DNA of 64,000 bases from Blastobasis lacticolella (GCA_905147135.1 LR990048.1:6804563-6868562), one strand, 5' to 3'. Positions 1 through 12,352 are shown, numbered from the stretch's first letter. Program-made: numbers and translations. Notes: generated by a model from the sequence alone, not told the origin.

Positions 1-283
1 GTAAATATTGAAGATGTAAAAGTTTATCTATTCATACTTCTAGACAAGTAGGTTCTACGTTCTTTAAGGAGGTATAATTATTATAAAGTAGATACCTGTA
101 GATAAATTTTTTTCTTTATGTAGATACCTAAGTAAGTAAGTAAAAGCTTCAAACCCATCCTAACCAATTTATATATACCTAGTACATCGATATGTTACCA
201 TGAAACTGATGTACATTTCAGGGAAGCGTGGACACGGCTCTAGTCCAACAGTGGATATGCTTTTGATAAATGTGTTTAATTAG

Positions 284-400
284 TAAGTAAGTAAGTAAAA
301 ACTCTTTATTGCACACATATTATAAGACAATATACAAAAATCAGCATAATATACATGCGCGCAAAGGCGGGCATGTATACTATGTTGTGAAATATCTATT
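284..400 (-). repeat. LINE tail (repeat K) with (AGTA)n end
   Basis: An (AGTA)n run at 284-297 leads into AAAACTCTTTATTGCACACA and, further on, CGCGCAAAGGCGGGCATG. Several copies of this pattern occur in the window with different tandem units, so it is read as a LINE 3' end on the minus strand. Confidence 0.6.
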
Positions 401-1820
401 ATATAAAATTTCATTTCATCACAGTTCCTTCTCCCTCTTAATACGACCCATACCTTTAGTTAAAAATGAAACATTTATTATATTTTTTACCAAGACTTCA
501 GCTGTGTAAAAGTTTTTAAGGGATGAAATGTAACCGACAGCCAGACGGAGTTACTTCCACATTTGGGTATCGTATCAGTTTTAAGTCGAATTTTGTTTTA
601 CGTCAACAGACACGATAGATGGTCTAGCGTGCCTCAGTATAACAGAACGGTATGACAATATATTGTGTCGGCACTACCGTTATGCCAAGGCAGACATGAC
701 CTACCGCAGTTCACGCACGATCCATGGATTTATACCCACTATTTAGGGTGGGGATGTACAATGTGGCTTCTGATACCGAGACCGAATTCGAAAAAGGATT
801 ATTATGGGGAGAATTTTCCCTTTTAAGAGAAAAGATAGCAAAGTATTGACTAGGTGCTGCATTTATTTATTCTAGTTGTAATGTGTGTGAGACGATCGGA
901 GAAGGTAGATATGGGTTATGTGATGTGTCAATATCAATGCCATTATTTTCACTACACATATTACCGGGTTTGTTACCACGGTTAGTATTGTTTTAATATG
1001 TATAGTGAAAGTGTAGTGAATAACCACGAAAGTCTTAAAACCTATAATGCCATTATTGCTTATAGTATTATGGAGTACTTTTATTAAATAGAAAACAAAA
1101 CGCGTTGATTTCTCCATCTTTTATGGAATATCTTTTTTTTTCAGTTATGGGTTATGGTCAGCAGAGTGATTACTGGTTATTATGAAATTGTGAATACCTA
1201 CCATTTTATAAGCTACCGTATTTTATTGCAAACGAAATCACTTTTTATATAAAAAATCTTATCTACTTTCTAGTCTAAGGAACAAAATATCTAAAAAAAA
1301 AAGAAACCCACCCATGGTTTTGGTACCCGCACCCAACAGACCAAAACCAATACGAAATAGTCGTAAAGCAACTCTAAGCGTAGGTAATTTTGTCTCCATT
1401 GGCGTGGATCACGATCGTAATTCGTGCTTTTATATGTCTATTTAGACCTTTGACTAAGAAAGTCGACGAGAGCACTTAAATACAACAGCAAACTGAAATT
1501 ATTCTACAATTTAAAATATCTTGTCGTAAATTAAGAAGGTAAATACGCGATTAAAGCTATACAAATTATGTTTAGATCTTGTAATAAATCAACTTGATGG
1601 GGTTTATACGACACAGTGAATGAGAATTTGCTCATATTTTGCTTTCACAAGGCTTATTGCTCGTTCGTGATTATTAAGGATTGGGCACACCAAAAAAAGG
1701 CAATATTTAGCGGCGTCTCCGTGGTCGGCGAGTCATACCTAACAAAATACAAAATCTGAGATGAATAAAATGCTGCTTCCTGATCTTCTTTCAAAAACTT
1801 TGACTTTTTTATATGCGTGG
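401..1820. other. No assignable feature
   Basis: AT-rich sequence with only short chance frames on either strand. I see no repeat shared with the rest of the window and no protein motif. Confidence 0.5.
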
Positions 1821-1868
1821 CAGTGATCACTAACCATCAGGTGACCTGCTTCCTTGTTTGCCTAGCCC
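1821..1868 (+). repeat. LINE 3' tail fragment
   Basis: AGTGATCACTAACCATCAGG with TGACCTGCTTCC and TTGTTTGCC is the standard end of a lepidopteran LINE 3' UTR, also seen at 3974, 17.46, 40.3 and 60.6 kb. Confidence 0.6.
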
Positions 1869-2139
1869 TTTTATTTTTATAATTTATTTGGATATACTAT
1901 ATTACGGATAGTTTGACAAATGAAATCACTTTGCTACTTTTTACTATATAAGTACGAGCAACATAAGTATTCCTTTTTTCAGAGGCGACTTTATTTTTTC
2001 TTGCTTACCAACATAATAATAACTCTGTCCCAGTACCTACCCACCAGTCAGCGACTAATTACCAACAACACCGAACAAACGCTACAGTGACGCGCAATCC
2101 ACATTTCAAGTATCTACTCAACTGTTAAGGCAATACAAA

Positions 2140-2240
2140 TTTTGCCTCAATCAAATTGGCTCGTCCGGGAATCGAATGCACGACAGTATCGGGGTCGGCG
2201 CCGGCTGGTCCCGTAACTCGATTACTGTGCTGTTATAATG
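2140..2240 (-). repeat. tRNA-like SINE fragment
   Basis: On the minus strand a B-box-like TTCGATTCCCGGACGAGCC follows a GC-rich segment (GCCGGCGCCGACCCCG). The preceding CACAGTAATCGAGTTACGG may be a decayed A-box region. No second full copy is present in the window, so the family is unassigned. Confidence 0.4.
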
Positions 2241-2520
2241 CCCGGCTGTTATGTTATGTTTGAACTGTTTTATGTTATGTTGTTTTGTTTTATTTGAATT
2301 GAGTCTAGCGGAATGCTGTGGCGTGCATAGTTGCTTATGGTTCCGACTGAGTGATAGAGTAAAGTTGTGCGACTTATGCTTACCTGTATTGAAAACAGTA
2401 AGATATGGTAACGGAATTTTTTGTAGTACTGTATTCGAATACTTCTATATATATTTATATGACTGTATTTGACTATTAAAATTTCTTATGAACTGTAAAA
2501 CATAGGTAAGTATAATTTGT

Positions 2521-2739
2521 ATCATCATCATCACAGGCCATAACAGTCCACTGCAAGACTTAGGACCTTTCCCTCTAAAGGGGAGGTTATTACCATAATC
2601 CCCACGCTTGACAGGCAGGATCGCAGTGTTAACATATAACAATGGAAAAAGCTGCTGCCCGTTTTCCAACCTACGGAGACTTTAGATCTTTTGTCTCGAA
2701 AACATTAGTCGCCTTGTACGATACCCACGAGTGTAAGAG
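2521..2739 (+). repeat. Repeat A copy 1
   Basis: It begins with (ATC)n and CACAGGCCATAACAGTCCAC, passes through GGAGGTTATTACCATAATC and GGAAAAAGCTGCTGCCC, and ends near GTACGATACCCACGAGTG. The distal 50 bp seen in fuller copies is missing. The family ends in a (TCATCA)n run, as lepidopteran RTE-derived repeats often do. Confidence 0.85.
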
Positions 2740-3940
2740 GCATGTAGTATGTAGTATCTTACCTACATTATTGAGTGAGTGGAGGTACTGACTTACTCGT
2801 GCTTTAATCCTCTTTTATAGTTTAAAACACGTTATCAACACCCAGAATAATAAAATACCTTAATTTTTCAGTAAGGTATTTAAGGTGTTAGAGATTTTAG
2901 GTATTAGAGGTGTTAACTAAATCGTTTGCTGGGCGGTCCATGTTAGTTTCAATTCAAAATTCAATAACTTAAAAGCGTAGCGAGGGCATGATATTCCACC
3001 ACCATCTCCTTCAGTAAATACACAAAGACAACAAAAGAAAAAACTTTACCAATCATAACAAACCAACAAGCAAGTTCCTAAACAAGTAAGCCGTGGCAAG
3101 TAAGTCGGTCAGTCATGTAGGTAATAACTTCATTTTGAATGAAAATCGCTGTATCTCCCAAATGCTATGACCAGCAGTGGGCAAACGGCCGTCCGCGGAC
3201 AAATTGTCTATGGTTTAGTGGGATTGGCGCCGATAGCGACCACAGGCGACCAAAGCAACCAATAATCAACACAAATCTATCTCGAATTCCAAAGTGTAGC
3301 ATGTTTGGTGCAAGGCAAAAGAGCGTATCGTGTTATTATTTTAATAATATATATCATTTCACACCAACTAAACTGGAACGAATCATTTATTCCCGATTGC
3401 GCCCCCCATGGGTACGACTGGGAACAAAATCACTGATATAAAATTCTCAGTTGTAGCATTGCGCAGCTCTATAATTTTCACCTATTTAAATTTACCTAAG
3501 TACATTTATTATTCATCCGTTCGAAAAATGTAGTAGGGATGCATGGAGGAGGTACAAAATGTATGGTGTTTGACTGCTGATGAAAATTTTTTAACTTTAG
3601 AATAATTCGTATCAAACTACAAACAACAAGTACAACTACAAGATTGACCAGATTGTAAGGGTAAGACTCGACGACGAAGTTCGTCGTTTTTTTTGATAAA
3701 CTTTTGTTTGTGTGAGTGCTATTAGCTGATTTTTTCAGAAATGCTTTTAAAATAGAATACCAACGCCAAAACTTAAAATTATAAAAATATAATGATTTTG
3801 TGATACACTAGATATGCTTGATTTATCTTTGCCCACGTCAGCAGCTGATTAGATGGCGACGAAAGTCTTGCTTAATGAAACATCCCAATATTTTGTGGTG
3901 TTAGGCATTTGTTAGGGTTATGGTTGTTACGAGGTCAGCA
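2740..3940. other. No assignable feature
   Basis: A 100-codon plus-strand frame (3139-3441) shows no recognisable motif and no second copy. The rest is AT-rich and unstructured to the eye. Confidence 0.45.
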
Positions 3941-3941
3941 A

Positions 3942-4024
3942 CCCCCCCCCCCCCCCCGTATTTGTAAACATGCATAGCCTGTAGTAACTGCTTACCATTA
4001 GGCAGGCCGTAAGCTTGTTTGCCA
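3942..4024 (+). repeat. 16-C run and LINE 3' tail fragment
   Basis: A run of 16 C at 3942-3957 precedes GTAACTGCTTACCATTAGGC and CCGTAAGCTTGTTTGCC, the LINE 3' tail pattern. The homopolymer is unusual in this AT-rich window. Confidence 0.6.
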
Positions 4025-4029
4025 ATTTA

Positions 4030-5735
4030 CAAAAGTAGATTTTTACATCTATACAATTTTTAGTTACTTTCCATACTTACAAGAGAAATCAACACTACAA
4101 TCTACAATTATAATAACAACCTTACTCTAACAAAACTAGAGTTCTAATTGGTAAGTTTTCCTCTTTAAACTTACACCACACCCGTATACCGTAGTGCCCT
4201 GCGGCGACCGTGCTACCAGCTCCGTATGACTCCATCTCACGACTCCACAGATAATAATTTAGTTATTTGTACCGTTCAGTAGATGCTACTTATAAATGTT
4301 ACCATCTGCGTAATAGATAGTAGTGTGTTATCACAGTAGGTGGCTGAATATGTTAGTAGTAAGAACAATACAAATTATAGTATCTATCTGTTAGCTATTT
4401 CTTGTGTGCAGTAAACTATTAAACATAAAAAAAACAATCATAAATGAGGAGCGCTATGTTAAAACTATTGACATTTAAAAGTGTTTTCCGGGTTTCCTTG
4501 TTTTTGTATATTTTTCGACACATTTGATGGTTACTGGTTTTTTGACAGTAACTTTTATTTTAAAATGATTTTGGAATTACACTTTTGCGAAAATTGTCGT
4601 TTACGGACATGTAATTGTGTCTAATAGGGTATGTTAGTTCTCACTATCATTATCGTTTCAAATCATCGTAATCGATATAATCCTGAATGCATAACTACAT
4701 GTACCTATCTATATTTCAATTAGACTTAGATTATTTTTTAACAGTAACTTATTTATTTCACAGTTATACAGCAATCACATTTGATTACAATCAAATACAG
4801 ATATAAGTAGTACTAGAAATTATAAAACTGCGATTTACAAAGTTGATTAGTGAACATAGGAATACCATATAGCTAATCAAACAATACCAATTAACTTAGA
4901 TCACAAGAGTGAAGCAAAATCTCGAAAGCGAAAACTCGGCATACTATTGCGAACTGTAAAACCATTCGTGACCTCGAAGTAAAAGAAATTTATACAAAAG
5001 TCAGTAACTCGAGGCCTGACGACAATGACCAAATAACAATAACGACATAAAAATTACAATATAAAATGCGTCAACAACATTCTTCGACTTTGAGGACTCG
5101 CGATTCGTAAAACAAATTCGCCACTTATTTTGTTTAAACTCTTCTTTTGTTTGTTCTTTATATCTACTAAGTTTTACCACAACAAGTAAGCCTTAAATAA
5201 TTCGAGTAGCGTTAGCACTGATTGAAGGCTCGATACATCGCCATCTCACTCGGTTGCGGTTTGAGATATATATTATACAAATAACTGCCATTTAAATCAA
5301 TTATTAAAGGTTTTACATCCTATCATTTGCATCGATAAACCTTTGACGACTGCATATAAACCACATATTATTATATAAGACGGGACTTGGACGCATTTAA
5401 ACCTCTGACAGAGTATGGCCTAGCTAGGTGCGAACCGATACAGTTATTTAGCAGGTTTCAAATGGTGTGAACGATGCGTGATAATAGCAGTGTGCGACGG
5501 ACTCCTTACACCAGATCTCATCGCTGTGATGCTGTCATTATAGTGGCGAGGTGTGAGAGAAAATGAGTACGTAAGCCTAGATGATCGAGTGCAGCGCATT
5601 TGTCGATTACAAGTTAGATTGTAAGTGGGCTAGGAGCCTGTTATCAAAGATGAAAAGGGATACGTCTCCTTGTCTATGGGACATTTCCGGTGTGTAAATG
5701 ATCCGCCTACTCTGTGTACCTAATACTAAAATATT
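4030..5735. other. No assignable feature
   Basis: About 1.7 kb without long frames or recognisable repeats. It could be intronic or intergenic. Confidence 0.5.
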
Positions 5736-5736
5736 G

Positions 5737-5960
5737 TGACGGGGTGTAAATCGACTCCCGAGACTTTTAACCGGTTTGAGAGTACCCAGCGGAAGACCTT
5801 ATTCTAACTCGGTTCCCCAACGAGTGGCGAGCACGTTGCGTTGCTGAAGTTTGCCTCAATATACGAAACAGTCACCCATTTAGTTATCAATAGCGTGCGT
5901 GCTGTCACTAGGCTGGGGCTACTTTCAGTGGGAAATAATACTGGCGTGATTGAAGAAACG
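5737..5960 (-). repeat. Repeat H, Pol III-like SINE candidate
   Basis: It shares several blocks with the copies at 16.0 and 31.3 kb: CTCCCGAGAC, CCCAGCGGAAGACCTT, CCAACGAGTGGCGAGC and GTCACCCATT. Read on the minus strand the head includes TAACTAAATGGGTGACTG, which resembles the C-box region of 5S rRNA. The upstream part of the head is degraded in this copy. Confidence 0.65.
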
Positions 5961-6329
5961 ATGAAATATTACGGCTCCATAGTTGTCGAATATCAGGTCG
6001 TCATAAGCCAAGACAGCTTAAAACTCTGACACAGATGCCGAAGAAACTCCACGCACTCTTACTACTCGATATATCACAGCCAACCGCGATTTCGTACAAA
6101 TCAAACGTGGATTATCTAATCATTTGCTTCGCTTTCATCGGCAGAGTTTTTATGTAATCGACACGAATTATCGATCCACGCGTGTAGATCACGACCGGAA
6201 ATGAACCGGACGAGGAAATAACGTTTAGATTAAAACCGGGTTTTTGGAATTTCAGACCACAATTCAGGACTGTGCGGTATGATACCTACTATAATACACG
6301 TAACTTAATCAACTTATATCCATCTACAA

Positions 6330-6475
6330 ATAGTATAAAAAAAAGTCGCTTCCCGCTATCTTTTCCTAGGTACGCTAAGATATTTAAAACTACGCAACGA
6401 ATTTTAATATGGTTTTTAGCAAAGATAGAGTGATTCAAGAGGAAGAAAATAGGGTAGGTAGAGAGAGACGTATCA
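6330..6475 (+). repeat. Repeat I, truncated copy
   Basis: AAAGTCGCTTCCCGCTATC, AACTACGCAACGAATTTTAA and GATAGAGTGATTCAAGAGG match the copies at 34.1 and 47.7 kb. The end with CGCGCCGGGT...CACTAGT is missing. Confidence 0.75.
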
Positions 6476-6962
6476 AATTCTGCGCAGACACAGTCTAAAA
6501 CAACTAGTTTGTACACAAAACAACTTCGAGTGATTCTTAAGAAATCCGTAGCCGGTTCATTGAAGCAAACAATATGGTTCAACGCAATCGGGTCGCCATT
6601 TTCTCCCTAATCAAATAACAACATCGCAAATTGACAGAGCCCGCGTCCTATTGGTCCACTTTCCACAAAATTACGCCCATCCAAGTGGTAAATCAGCGGC
6701 TAACAGATGGTAATCACGAACAAGGTGGTCACGGTACTGGATGTTGCGATTTGTAGAAGAATTACGTATTGAGATTCATAGAAGAAGATGTACTAAGTTG
6801 CGATAGATTCTGTGAAAAGTGTATGAGGTTGTTTTGGTCGTGAGCTTTAGATATCTTGTGTTTTTGCAATGTAAAATTTACTCCTACAGTCCTCGTGAGT
6901 TACAGTACAGATACGTGAGTTACAGCGAAATTGTAAATACTTAATGATAGCAATTTCTGAAA

Positions 6963-7230
6963 ATCATCATCATCATCACAGCCCATAACAGTCCACTGCA
7001 GGACTTAGAGGTTCTACCACGAAAGGGGAGGTCATTGCCAAAATCTCCATACGCATGGCCGGCGGATTGGAGATCGCAGTGTTGAAAATACAACAATGGA
7101 AAACGCTGCTGCCCACTTTCCAGTCTACAGAGACTCTCGATTTTTTTTCTCGAAAACATTAGTCACCTTGTACGACAGACATGGGTGTAAGGTGTTGGTG
7201 CTTTTCTACTCTGCCGGACACCACACGGCC
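6963..7230 (+). repeat. Repeat A copy 2, full length
   Basis: It runs from (ATC)n and ACAGCCCATAACAGTCCAC to TGCCGGACACCACACGGCC, the two ends shared by the fullest members. Internal blocks are GGGGAGGTCATTGCC, GGATTGGAGATCGCAG and TCGAAAACATTAGTC. Confidence 0.9.
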
Positions 7231-7663
7231 ATTCTAAAAATGCCATTGAGTAATACCGATTTATATACGTTTTGTTTTCTGTAATCATCACGAACTAATG
7301 TTATTAGATTCCTAACAATGAAATATTGTTACTTCCAAATAAATGGCAAGCTTCTTGGAAAGTTGGATTAAAGTACAGTGATGAAACGAATGATAATGCA
7401 ACTCGCGATGGTATGACAGTTATTTCAAGTACGATTTTTATGAAAGTGGATGAAGGAATTGTATAGATACTTACCTACTTTATATCGAAGAAATTAGATA
7501 TTTCCTTCATTGAAACTTTTCTTGTGTATTTTTGTACTAAATATACATACGAATTTATTTTTCGACAATACTTACAAAGTATGTAATTTCATGAAAAAAA
7601 GAAAAACATATGGGACGGGTAATGGTCCCTCTTGTAGTCAAATCAATTTGGCAAACGATGCAT

Positions 7664-7760
7664 CAAATAGATAGATAGATAGATATACTCTTTATTGCAC
7701 ACAACATAACAAAAAAGAAAATTTAACAGGTCTTTTACAAATACAATGTATTTTATATTA
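7664..7760 (-). repeat. LINE tail (repeat K) with (ATAG)n end
   Basis: An (ATAG)n run at 7668-7685 is followed by TATACTCTTTATTGCACACA and A-rich sequence. It has the same organisation as the 284-400 copy but another tandem unit. Confidence 0.62.
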
Positions 7761-8116
7761 TATAGCTTATATAGCTGCAAAGATACTTAAAGTAGTAATG
7801 ACTTCACGCACTTGTATTGCAGGCGCGGTCCTAATTGGCAACGGTCGTGCGACCATGGTCGTTCGACGGACGTCGTGGAGACCTCAAAACCGCCCGTCGC
7901 CCTTCCATTGCTAATTAAGCGAGATTATGCAAATTATTTTGCAATTAATTTTGTTAAATAAAACTGCCTTACTGGTAAAGTTTTGGCAATAGTTATATCG
8001 TAAGAGTTCCTTCTCAACGGAAATGAATGACGACAAGTAGGTATGTCAGTTTTTTGCCATACATAACACCGGCTTTGCTTACTTAACTACTGATGGCTCT
8101 GTGTGATTCTTTATTC

Positions 8117-8376
8117 TTCATCATCACAGCCCGTAACAATCCACTGCAGGACTTAGGGCCTCTCCCACGAAAGAGGAGATTATTGCCATAATCTCCGCGC
8201 TTGGCAGGCGGGTTGGAGATCGCAGTGTTTAAATATAATAATTGAAAATGTTGCTGCTCATTTTCCAGACTACGGAGACTCTTGATCTTTTGCCTCGAAA
8301 ACATTTGTCGCCTTGTACGACACCCAAGAGTGTAAGGGGTTGGTGCTATTCTACGCTGCCGGACACCACACGGCCA
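8117..8376 (+). repeat. Repeat A copy 3, full length
   Basis: It has the standard ends (TCATCATCACAGCCCG and GGACACCACACGGCC). On the minus strand one frame stays open across the entire copy. It abuts a LINE tail (repeat K) at 8379. Confidence 0.9.
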
Positions 8377-8378
8377 TT

Positions 8379-8425
8379 TATTTACTTTATTCTTTATTGT
8401 ACACAAATATGACATGATGATACAG
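8379..8425 (-). repeat. LINE tail (repeat K), short
   Basis: TTTACTTTATTCTTTATTGT and ACACAAATATGACATGATG match the start of repeat K. It directly follows repeat A copy 3. Confidence 0.45.
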
Positions 8426-8429
8426 TGCA

Positions 8430-9335
8430 GTAACAGAGCACTTATTTATTTATTTAATTCAGTCGGTTTTCATAGAAACCATTAAGATACCTAACTGACG
8501 ATAACATTTCAAAATCGCCGTAAAAACTTAGGTAAATGATTGATTGGTGCTACCTAATTACTTCAAAGAGTAATTTTGCTGTCAATATCCCGGATTGTAC
8601 TATCACTTGAAATAATAAAATACGAAATATAAACGAGACTTGACTCCTACAGATCCCACTCTTTCACATTGTAATTCGTAAAACGTTTCAATGTCGATTT
8701 TTGTATGCAAATGTATCCACCGTGGGACATAAAAAATGTAGGTACAAAATACAAGCGGCAACACAGGTAACCTTATAGGGATTGCCGCCTCTAAATATGT
8801 AAAACGGGTCCTTCACGTAATCTGTACTTTACCTATTTCGGTCAACAAAATGTCAGGCGAAATGGGTTTTAAATGTTCCTGATAATTTTGTTCGGATATT
8901 TCGATGAACTTGTATTTTTATTGACGTAAAGTGCGTTTTAATAGAAAAAACAAAAGTAGAGCACGATAATGGTAAGTAATGGTAATGAATTGATTATCCA
9001 GATACATATATAGACAAGATAAATAACAATCTATATTTATTTAAATCAGTAAATTAATTTAGCTTTCTGTAGATAATATCTACTTATCGTTATCGAGCTC
9101 TACTACTATCTATTTTTGTTTGAAACCTGCTTTAAGTAATACGGTCTGTTTGCCTCAAATGTCCAAATTAGAACAAATATAATATAGTAAGTAGATATAA
9201 AGGATCCATAATAACTAAGTATAAGTTATGTTTCGACGCGAAGTTCGTGGGCAAAATATAGTTGCAATAATTTTGGGTACCTGTGTGCCTATAATATTTT
9301 ATCGATATATAATCTAACTAATAGAAATTAAACAT
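8430..9335. other. No assignable feature
   Basis: AT-rich, without frames above 60 codons or shared repeats. Confidence 0.5.
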
Positions 9336-9337
9336 TA

Positions 9338-9446
9338 AAAAGTCGTCCACACTGTAGGCCCCTGGGATTGTGCCCAGAAAGCTGAAAGCTGAAAGCTTAC
9401 CTATCCTCTATCCGAAAAACAAGCCAGCTCTCCGGTCAACTGTGGT
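9338..9446 (+). repeat. Repeat J copy
   Basis: AAAAAGTCGTCCACACTGTA, TGTGCCCAGAAAGCTGAAAG and AGCCAGCTCTCCGGTCAACT are shared with 39.42-39.54 kb. A GCTGAAA unit is triplicated here (about 9380-9398). Confidence 0.75.
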
Positions 9447-9449
9447 GTG

Positions 9450-10310
9450 TACAAGTAATTTACTTATTATTTTTAAAATCTTTTGAGCTTTAGGGCTCCA
9501 AGATCCCAAGTCTCACCCCAAACGGCTGAAATATCAAGTTCTGGGCTAGGTTTTCATACGGGTAAGTATCAACATATTGCCAATAGTATATCAAAAGTGG
9601 TGCACCCACAATAGATGTAGGCATAAGCTGTTTAGGAACCGTAACTTACAAGAACGCCTTTCGAAGTAAGCACTTAAGCTGTAAGACTTAAGTTGCTGTC
9701 TGTATACTTAATACTTACGAGAAATTCGTTGGTGGCATTCTGGATGGCTCGTGTGAAAACATCCACTGGCCATTGTTTTTCGCCTGACCCTAATAGTGTT
9801 GTGGTGTATTCGATTGTAGGAAATGTTTTACGTACAATGTACCGTTTGGAGGTGTGAAATATTGCGCTTTACTTAGAAACAAGCTTTGGACAAGTGACAG
9901 AGTGACTTGTTTAAGATTGAGCGATTTAGCTTGAAGGCGGTGGTTGTGCGATCGTTTGTTGATAAGTTTTCCTATAGGGATAGCAAGGGAATTGTTGAAA
10001 CAATATCAAGTTGCTTGTACCTAATGGCATGAACTCTTCCAGAGTTTCTATCTGCTCGGGTTTCTAGTCCGACCAGCCTCCGCTGTCTGCCTGTTTATCA
10101 TACCGTGACAACCAGGTTCAACTTGAAATTTCACAATAAATAATATAAATTAAAAAACGTTATAAGTTATGGAGGTATAAGAAACATGCGTTTTGGACTT
10201 TACAGAGTTTTTCGTTTCATTATTTCCCTATCGTAATAACGGTACATACACGCACCAAACTTTTTACGATTATAGTGATAACACCATCGTGTAATAACAA
10301 ATACTAAACT
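9450..10310. other. No assignable feature
   Basis: No open frames of note and no match to the repeat families defined here. Confidence 0.5.
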
Positions 10311-10314
10311 AAAT

Positions 10315-10492
10315 ACTGGTCAAGCGTGAGTCGAACTCACGCATCAAGGTTTTCAAATTAAATTAAATTTTACGAATGAGGGCTATCGTTTTTGTGCTTT
10401 CCAATTGACGCCACTGTCGAGTAAGGTCTTGTCTAACAACTAACTGTAACCCTCTGTATGCGAGTTCGACTTGAGCTTAGCCGGTTTTTAAT
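10315..10492 (+). repeat. Lepidopteran interspersed repeat (D)
   Basis: CTGGTCAAGCGTGAGTCGAA with CTCACGCATCAAGG, followed by GACGCCACTGTCGAGTAAGG, TAACCCTCTGTATGCGAG and CTTAGCCGGTTTTT, resembles a repeat I know as common in moths. The GAGTTCGACT motif is B-box-like. Only one copy is in the window, so the call rests on recall. Confidence 0.5.
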
Positions 10493-10891
10493 AAACATGA
10501 ACCAATCATCATCGTGGTATATTCGAAGTAGGATTAAGTAACAGAAAGTTAGAGATCTAATTACCTGATGCCGTCTGGCAACCAAAGTTCAAAATTTAAG
10601 AATAATTTTATCTTTTACGAATGTATGTAAATGCAGATGTGACAGGTACTACACAACATTATTATTTGCTAAAAAAAAACCATTTACAAAAAATATCATA
10701 ATAACAAAAAATATCGATAAGCAATTCACGCTTCTGGCAGCCCTACAGCGACAGAAAGATCAAGGGCCGTGTCATGAGATAGCGCAATTCATTCGCGTGT
10801 ACGATACAGTATGAAGGCTCGGTGATGGTGATTAACAGAGCCCGCATTTTTTACAGCAAAACAAAAATTATCGTAATCTAGTCAGTAGTAG

Positions 10892-11353
10892 AAACATTAT
10901 TTTATCGATATCGAGTATTATTATATAAAAATAACATGCCGATATATTTTCACATTATTTTATTTTCGTATATGACAATCAATTTACAATGTGCAAAACA
11001 AGCCAAACTGAATATTATACCAATTACCATGAATTTTATTAATTTGCTCCCTTGACGTCAAGTGAAGTTGAACGTACATTTAGTATACATAAATGGCTTT
11101 TTAGTGATAAACGAAATTTTTTACTCCCAGAGAATGTTGAGAAACTAATTATTATCTACTCCTATCACTATTACACATTAAATAAAATGCCATGTGCTGC
11201 TGTGTGTACTGACGTGGATTTCGAAGAAGAAATGGCATCTGTTTCTATATAACTTTATACAAACTTCACGTAATATTTTTATTAAATATTTATTTTATTT
11301 GGTGACGATTTTTCTTCTACTACACAATTATCGATATCGATAAAATAATGTTT
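10892..11353 (+). mobile_element. Second hAT remnant bounded by a 23-bp inverted repeat
   Basis: A 23-bp sequence at 10892-10914 containing TTTATCGATATCGA is repeated in perfect inverse orientation at 11331-11353. Between them lies a short frame ending in a hAT dimerisation motif. The inverted repeat could be the termini or a subterminal repeat of a larger hAT element. No 8-bp duplication is visible next to these boundaries, so the true ends may lie outside. Confidence 0.5.
11052..11252 (+). pseudogene. hAT transposase dimerisation-domain fragment
   Basis: The frame reads SSEVERTFSIHKWLFSDKR, followed by ENVEKLIIIY. This matches the hAT C-terminal dimerisation block (usual form S-E-R-x-FS, then R-x-L-x-x-xxxxxL). 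It differs in sequence from the ZBED-type fragment at 54.9 kb, so it comes from another hAT lineage. The reading starts without a proper methionine, and about 66 codons survive out of a transposase of about 600. Confidence 0.75.
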
Positions 11354-11460
11354 GAAATGAAAATGAAAATGAAAAAGTATTTATTGATTTAGGATTAGGT
11401 ACGTTAATTAATCTCTTTTCAAAAGTCAAAAATCTAACGGAAAACAAAGGGAAGTTAAGC
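11354..11460 (-). repeat. LINE tail with (TGAAAA)n end
   Basis: A (TGAAAA)n run at 11356-11376 leads into AGTATTTATTGATTTAGGAT. This is the TTTATT-type LINE 3' end with its own tandem unit. It abuts the right inverted repeat of the hAT remnant. Confidence 0.5.
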
Positions 11461-11637
11461 GAGCTCATCCAGGTTTCTATCACTGGCTCGATTACGATAG
11501 TGTTCTGTTTTGCCGTAAAAATCCAGGCTCTGGTGATTAACAGGAATGCTATTCTTATTATGCAAATAGTCTTTTCAAAACGATAATGGCCTTTTTAGGA
11601 CAGGAGCGACAAAAACGAGAACTGGATTTAACCAGTA

Positions 11638-11783
11638 GGCCTAGCACAAGTTGCTCTCGCGCGCGATAAGCGAGAAAAAGCGCGACATAGGTATTGCTAT
11701 ATCTTTCGTCTTAGTACTGAGAGAAAGAGACAAAAGCTCTCTCGCGGCGCGAGCTTTGTCGCGGACACACTTGTGCTAGGGCC
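11638..11783. mobile_element. Foldback MITE with GGCCTAGCACAAGT ends
   Basis: GGCCTAGCACAAGT at 11638 pairs with ACTTGTGCTAGGGCC at 11769-11783 with one extra base. The arms go on imperfectly through the GCTCTCGCGCGCG and CGCGGCGCGAGC segments. The unusually CG-rich arms stand out from the AT-rich surroundings. Confidence 0.65.
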
Positions 11784-11936
11784 ACAGTTGTCTGTTCTAA
11801 AGTGTCTATGTGGGGTTTATTTTCGTCGATTGAAAGGAAAAGTATCACAAAGTGGGTGCAACTGTATTCTTTAATAATTATTGAAAACGAATATACCAAC
11901 CAGTGTTATAAACTATGGACCAAATTTACATTTACT

Positions 11937-12352
11937 AATGAGGAGTTTTCCAGTAGGTATCTAAAGCATTCTTAACCACTCACTAGATGGCGCCCCGACA
12001 ATTTTGGTAATTGATAATCGCTTGAAATAGGTTCTTAGCAAAGATGATATAAACACTGGGTACGTTATATTGGATAAATGTATTTATCAATAGTTTTAAA
12101 CCATTTTAGAGGTTGTAATAATAATGGAACATAGTGCCAACTTATATAAATATTTCTTTATACAGTTCTTTCACCCTTTAACAGTTATGTTTATATTAAT
12201 AAACATTTAATTTTTATGTTTAGTATTAGTTAGTTGCATGAAATCACTGCCACCATCATACAGATTATAAAAAGATTACCAAAATTGTAGGAGCGCCATC
12301 TATTGATGATTTTTGAAACCAACTATCAATACCTACTGGAAAACTCCTCATT
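11937..12352 (+). mobile_element. MITE F, copy 1
   Basis: The termini are AATGAGGAGTTTTCCAGTAG and its inverse (CTACTGGAAAACTCCTCATT). Inverted similarity extends inward to GATGGCGCC...ACAATTTTGGTAA, about 75 bp in all. The left arm (about 11937-12118) and right arm (12274-12352) match copy 2 at 23.4 kb, while the 155-bp core does not. No clear target duplication is seen and no coding remains. Confidence 0.82.

Noticed and set aside
3139..3441. 100-codon open frame as a gene
   Set aside because: No recognisable motif, no context for splicing or translation, and compositionally like the flanks.
7668..7685. (ATAG)n as an independent microsatellite
   Set aside because: It sits at the exact junction with a LINE tail in the same way as other tandem runs in the window, so it is better read as the LINE's own end.
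8083..8415. 110-codon minus-strand frame as a host gene
   Set aside because: It spans repeat A copy 3 and neighbouring repeat sequence; the same peptide pieces occur in other copies of the repeat.
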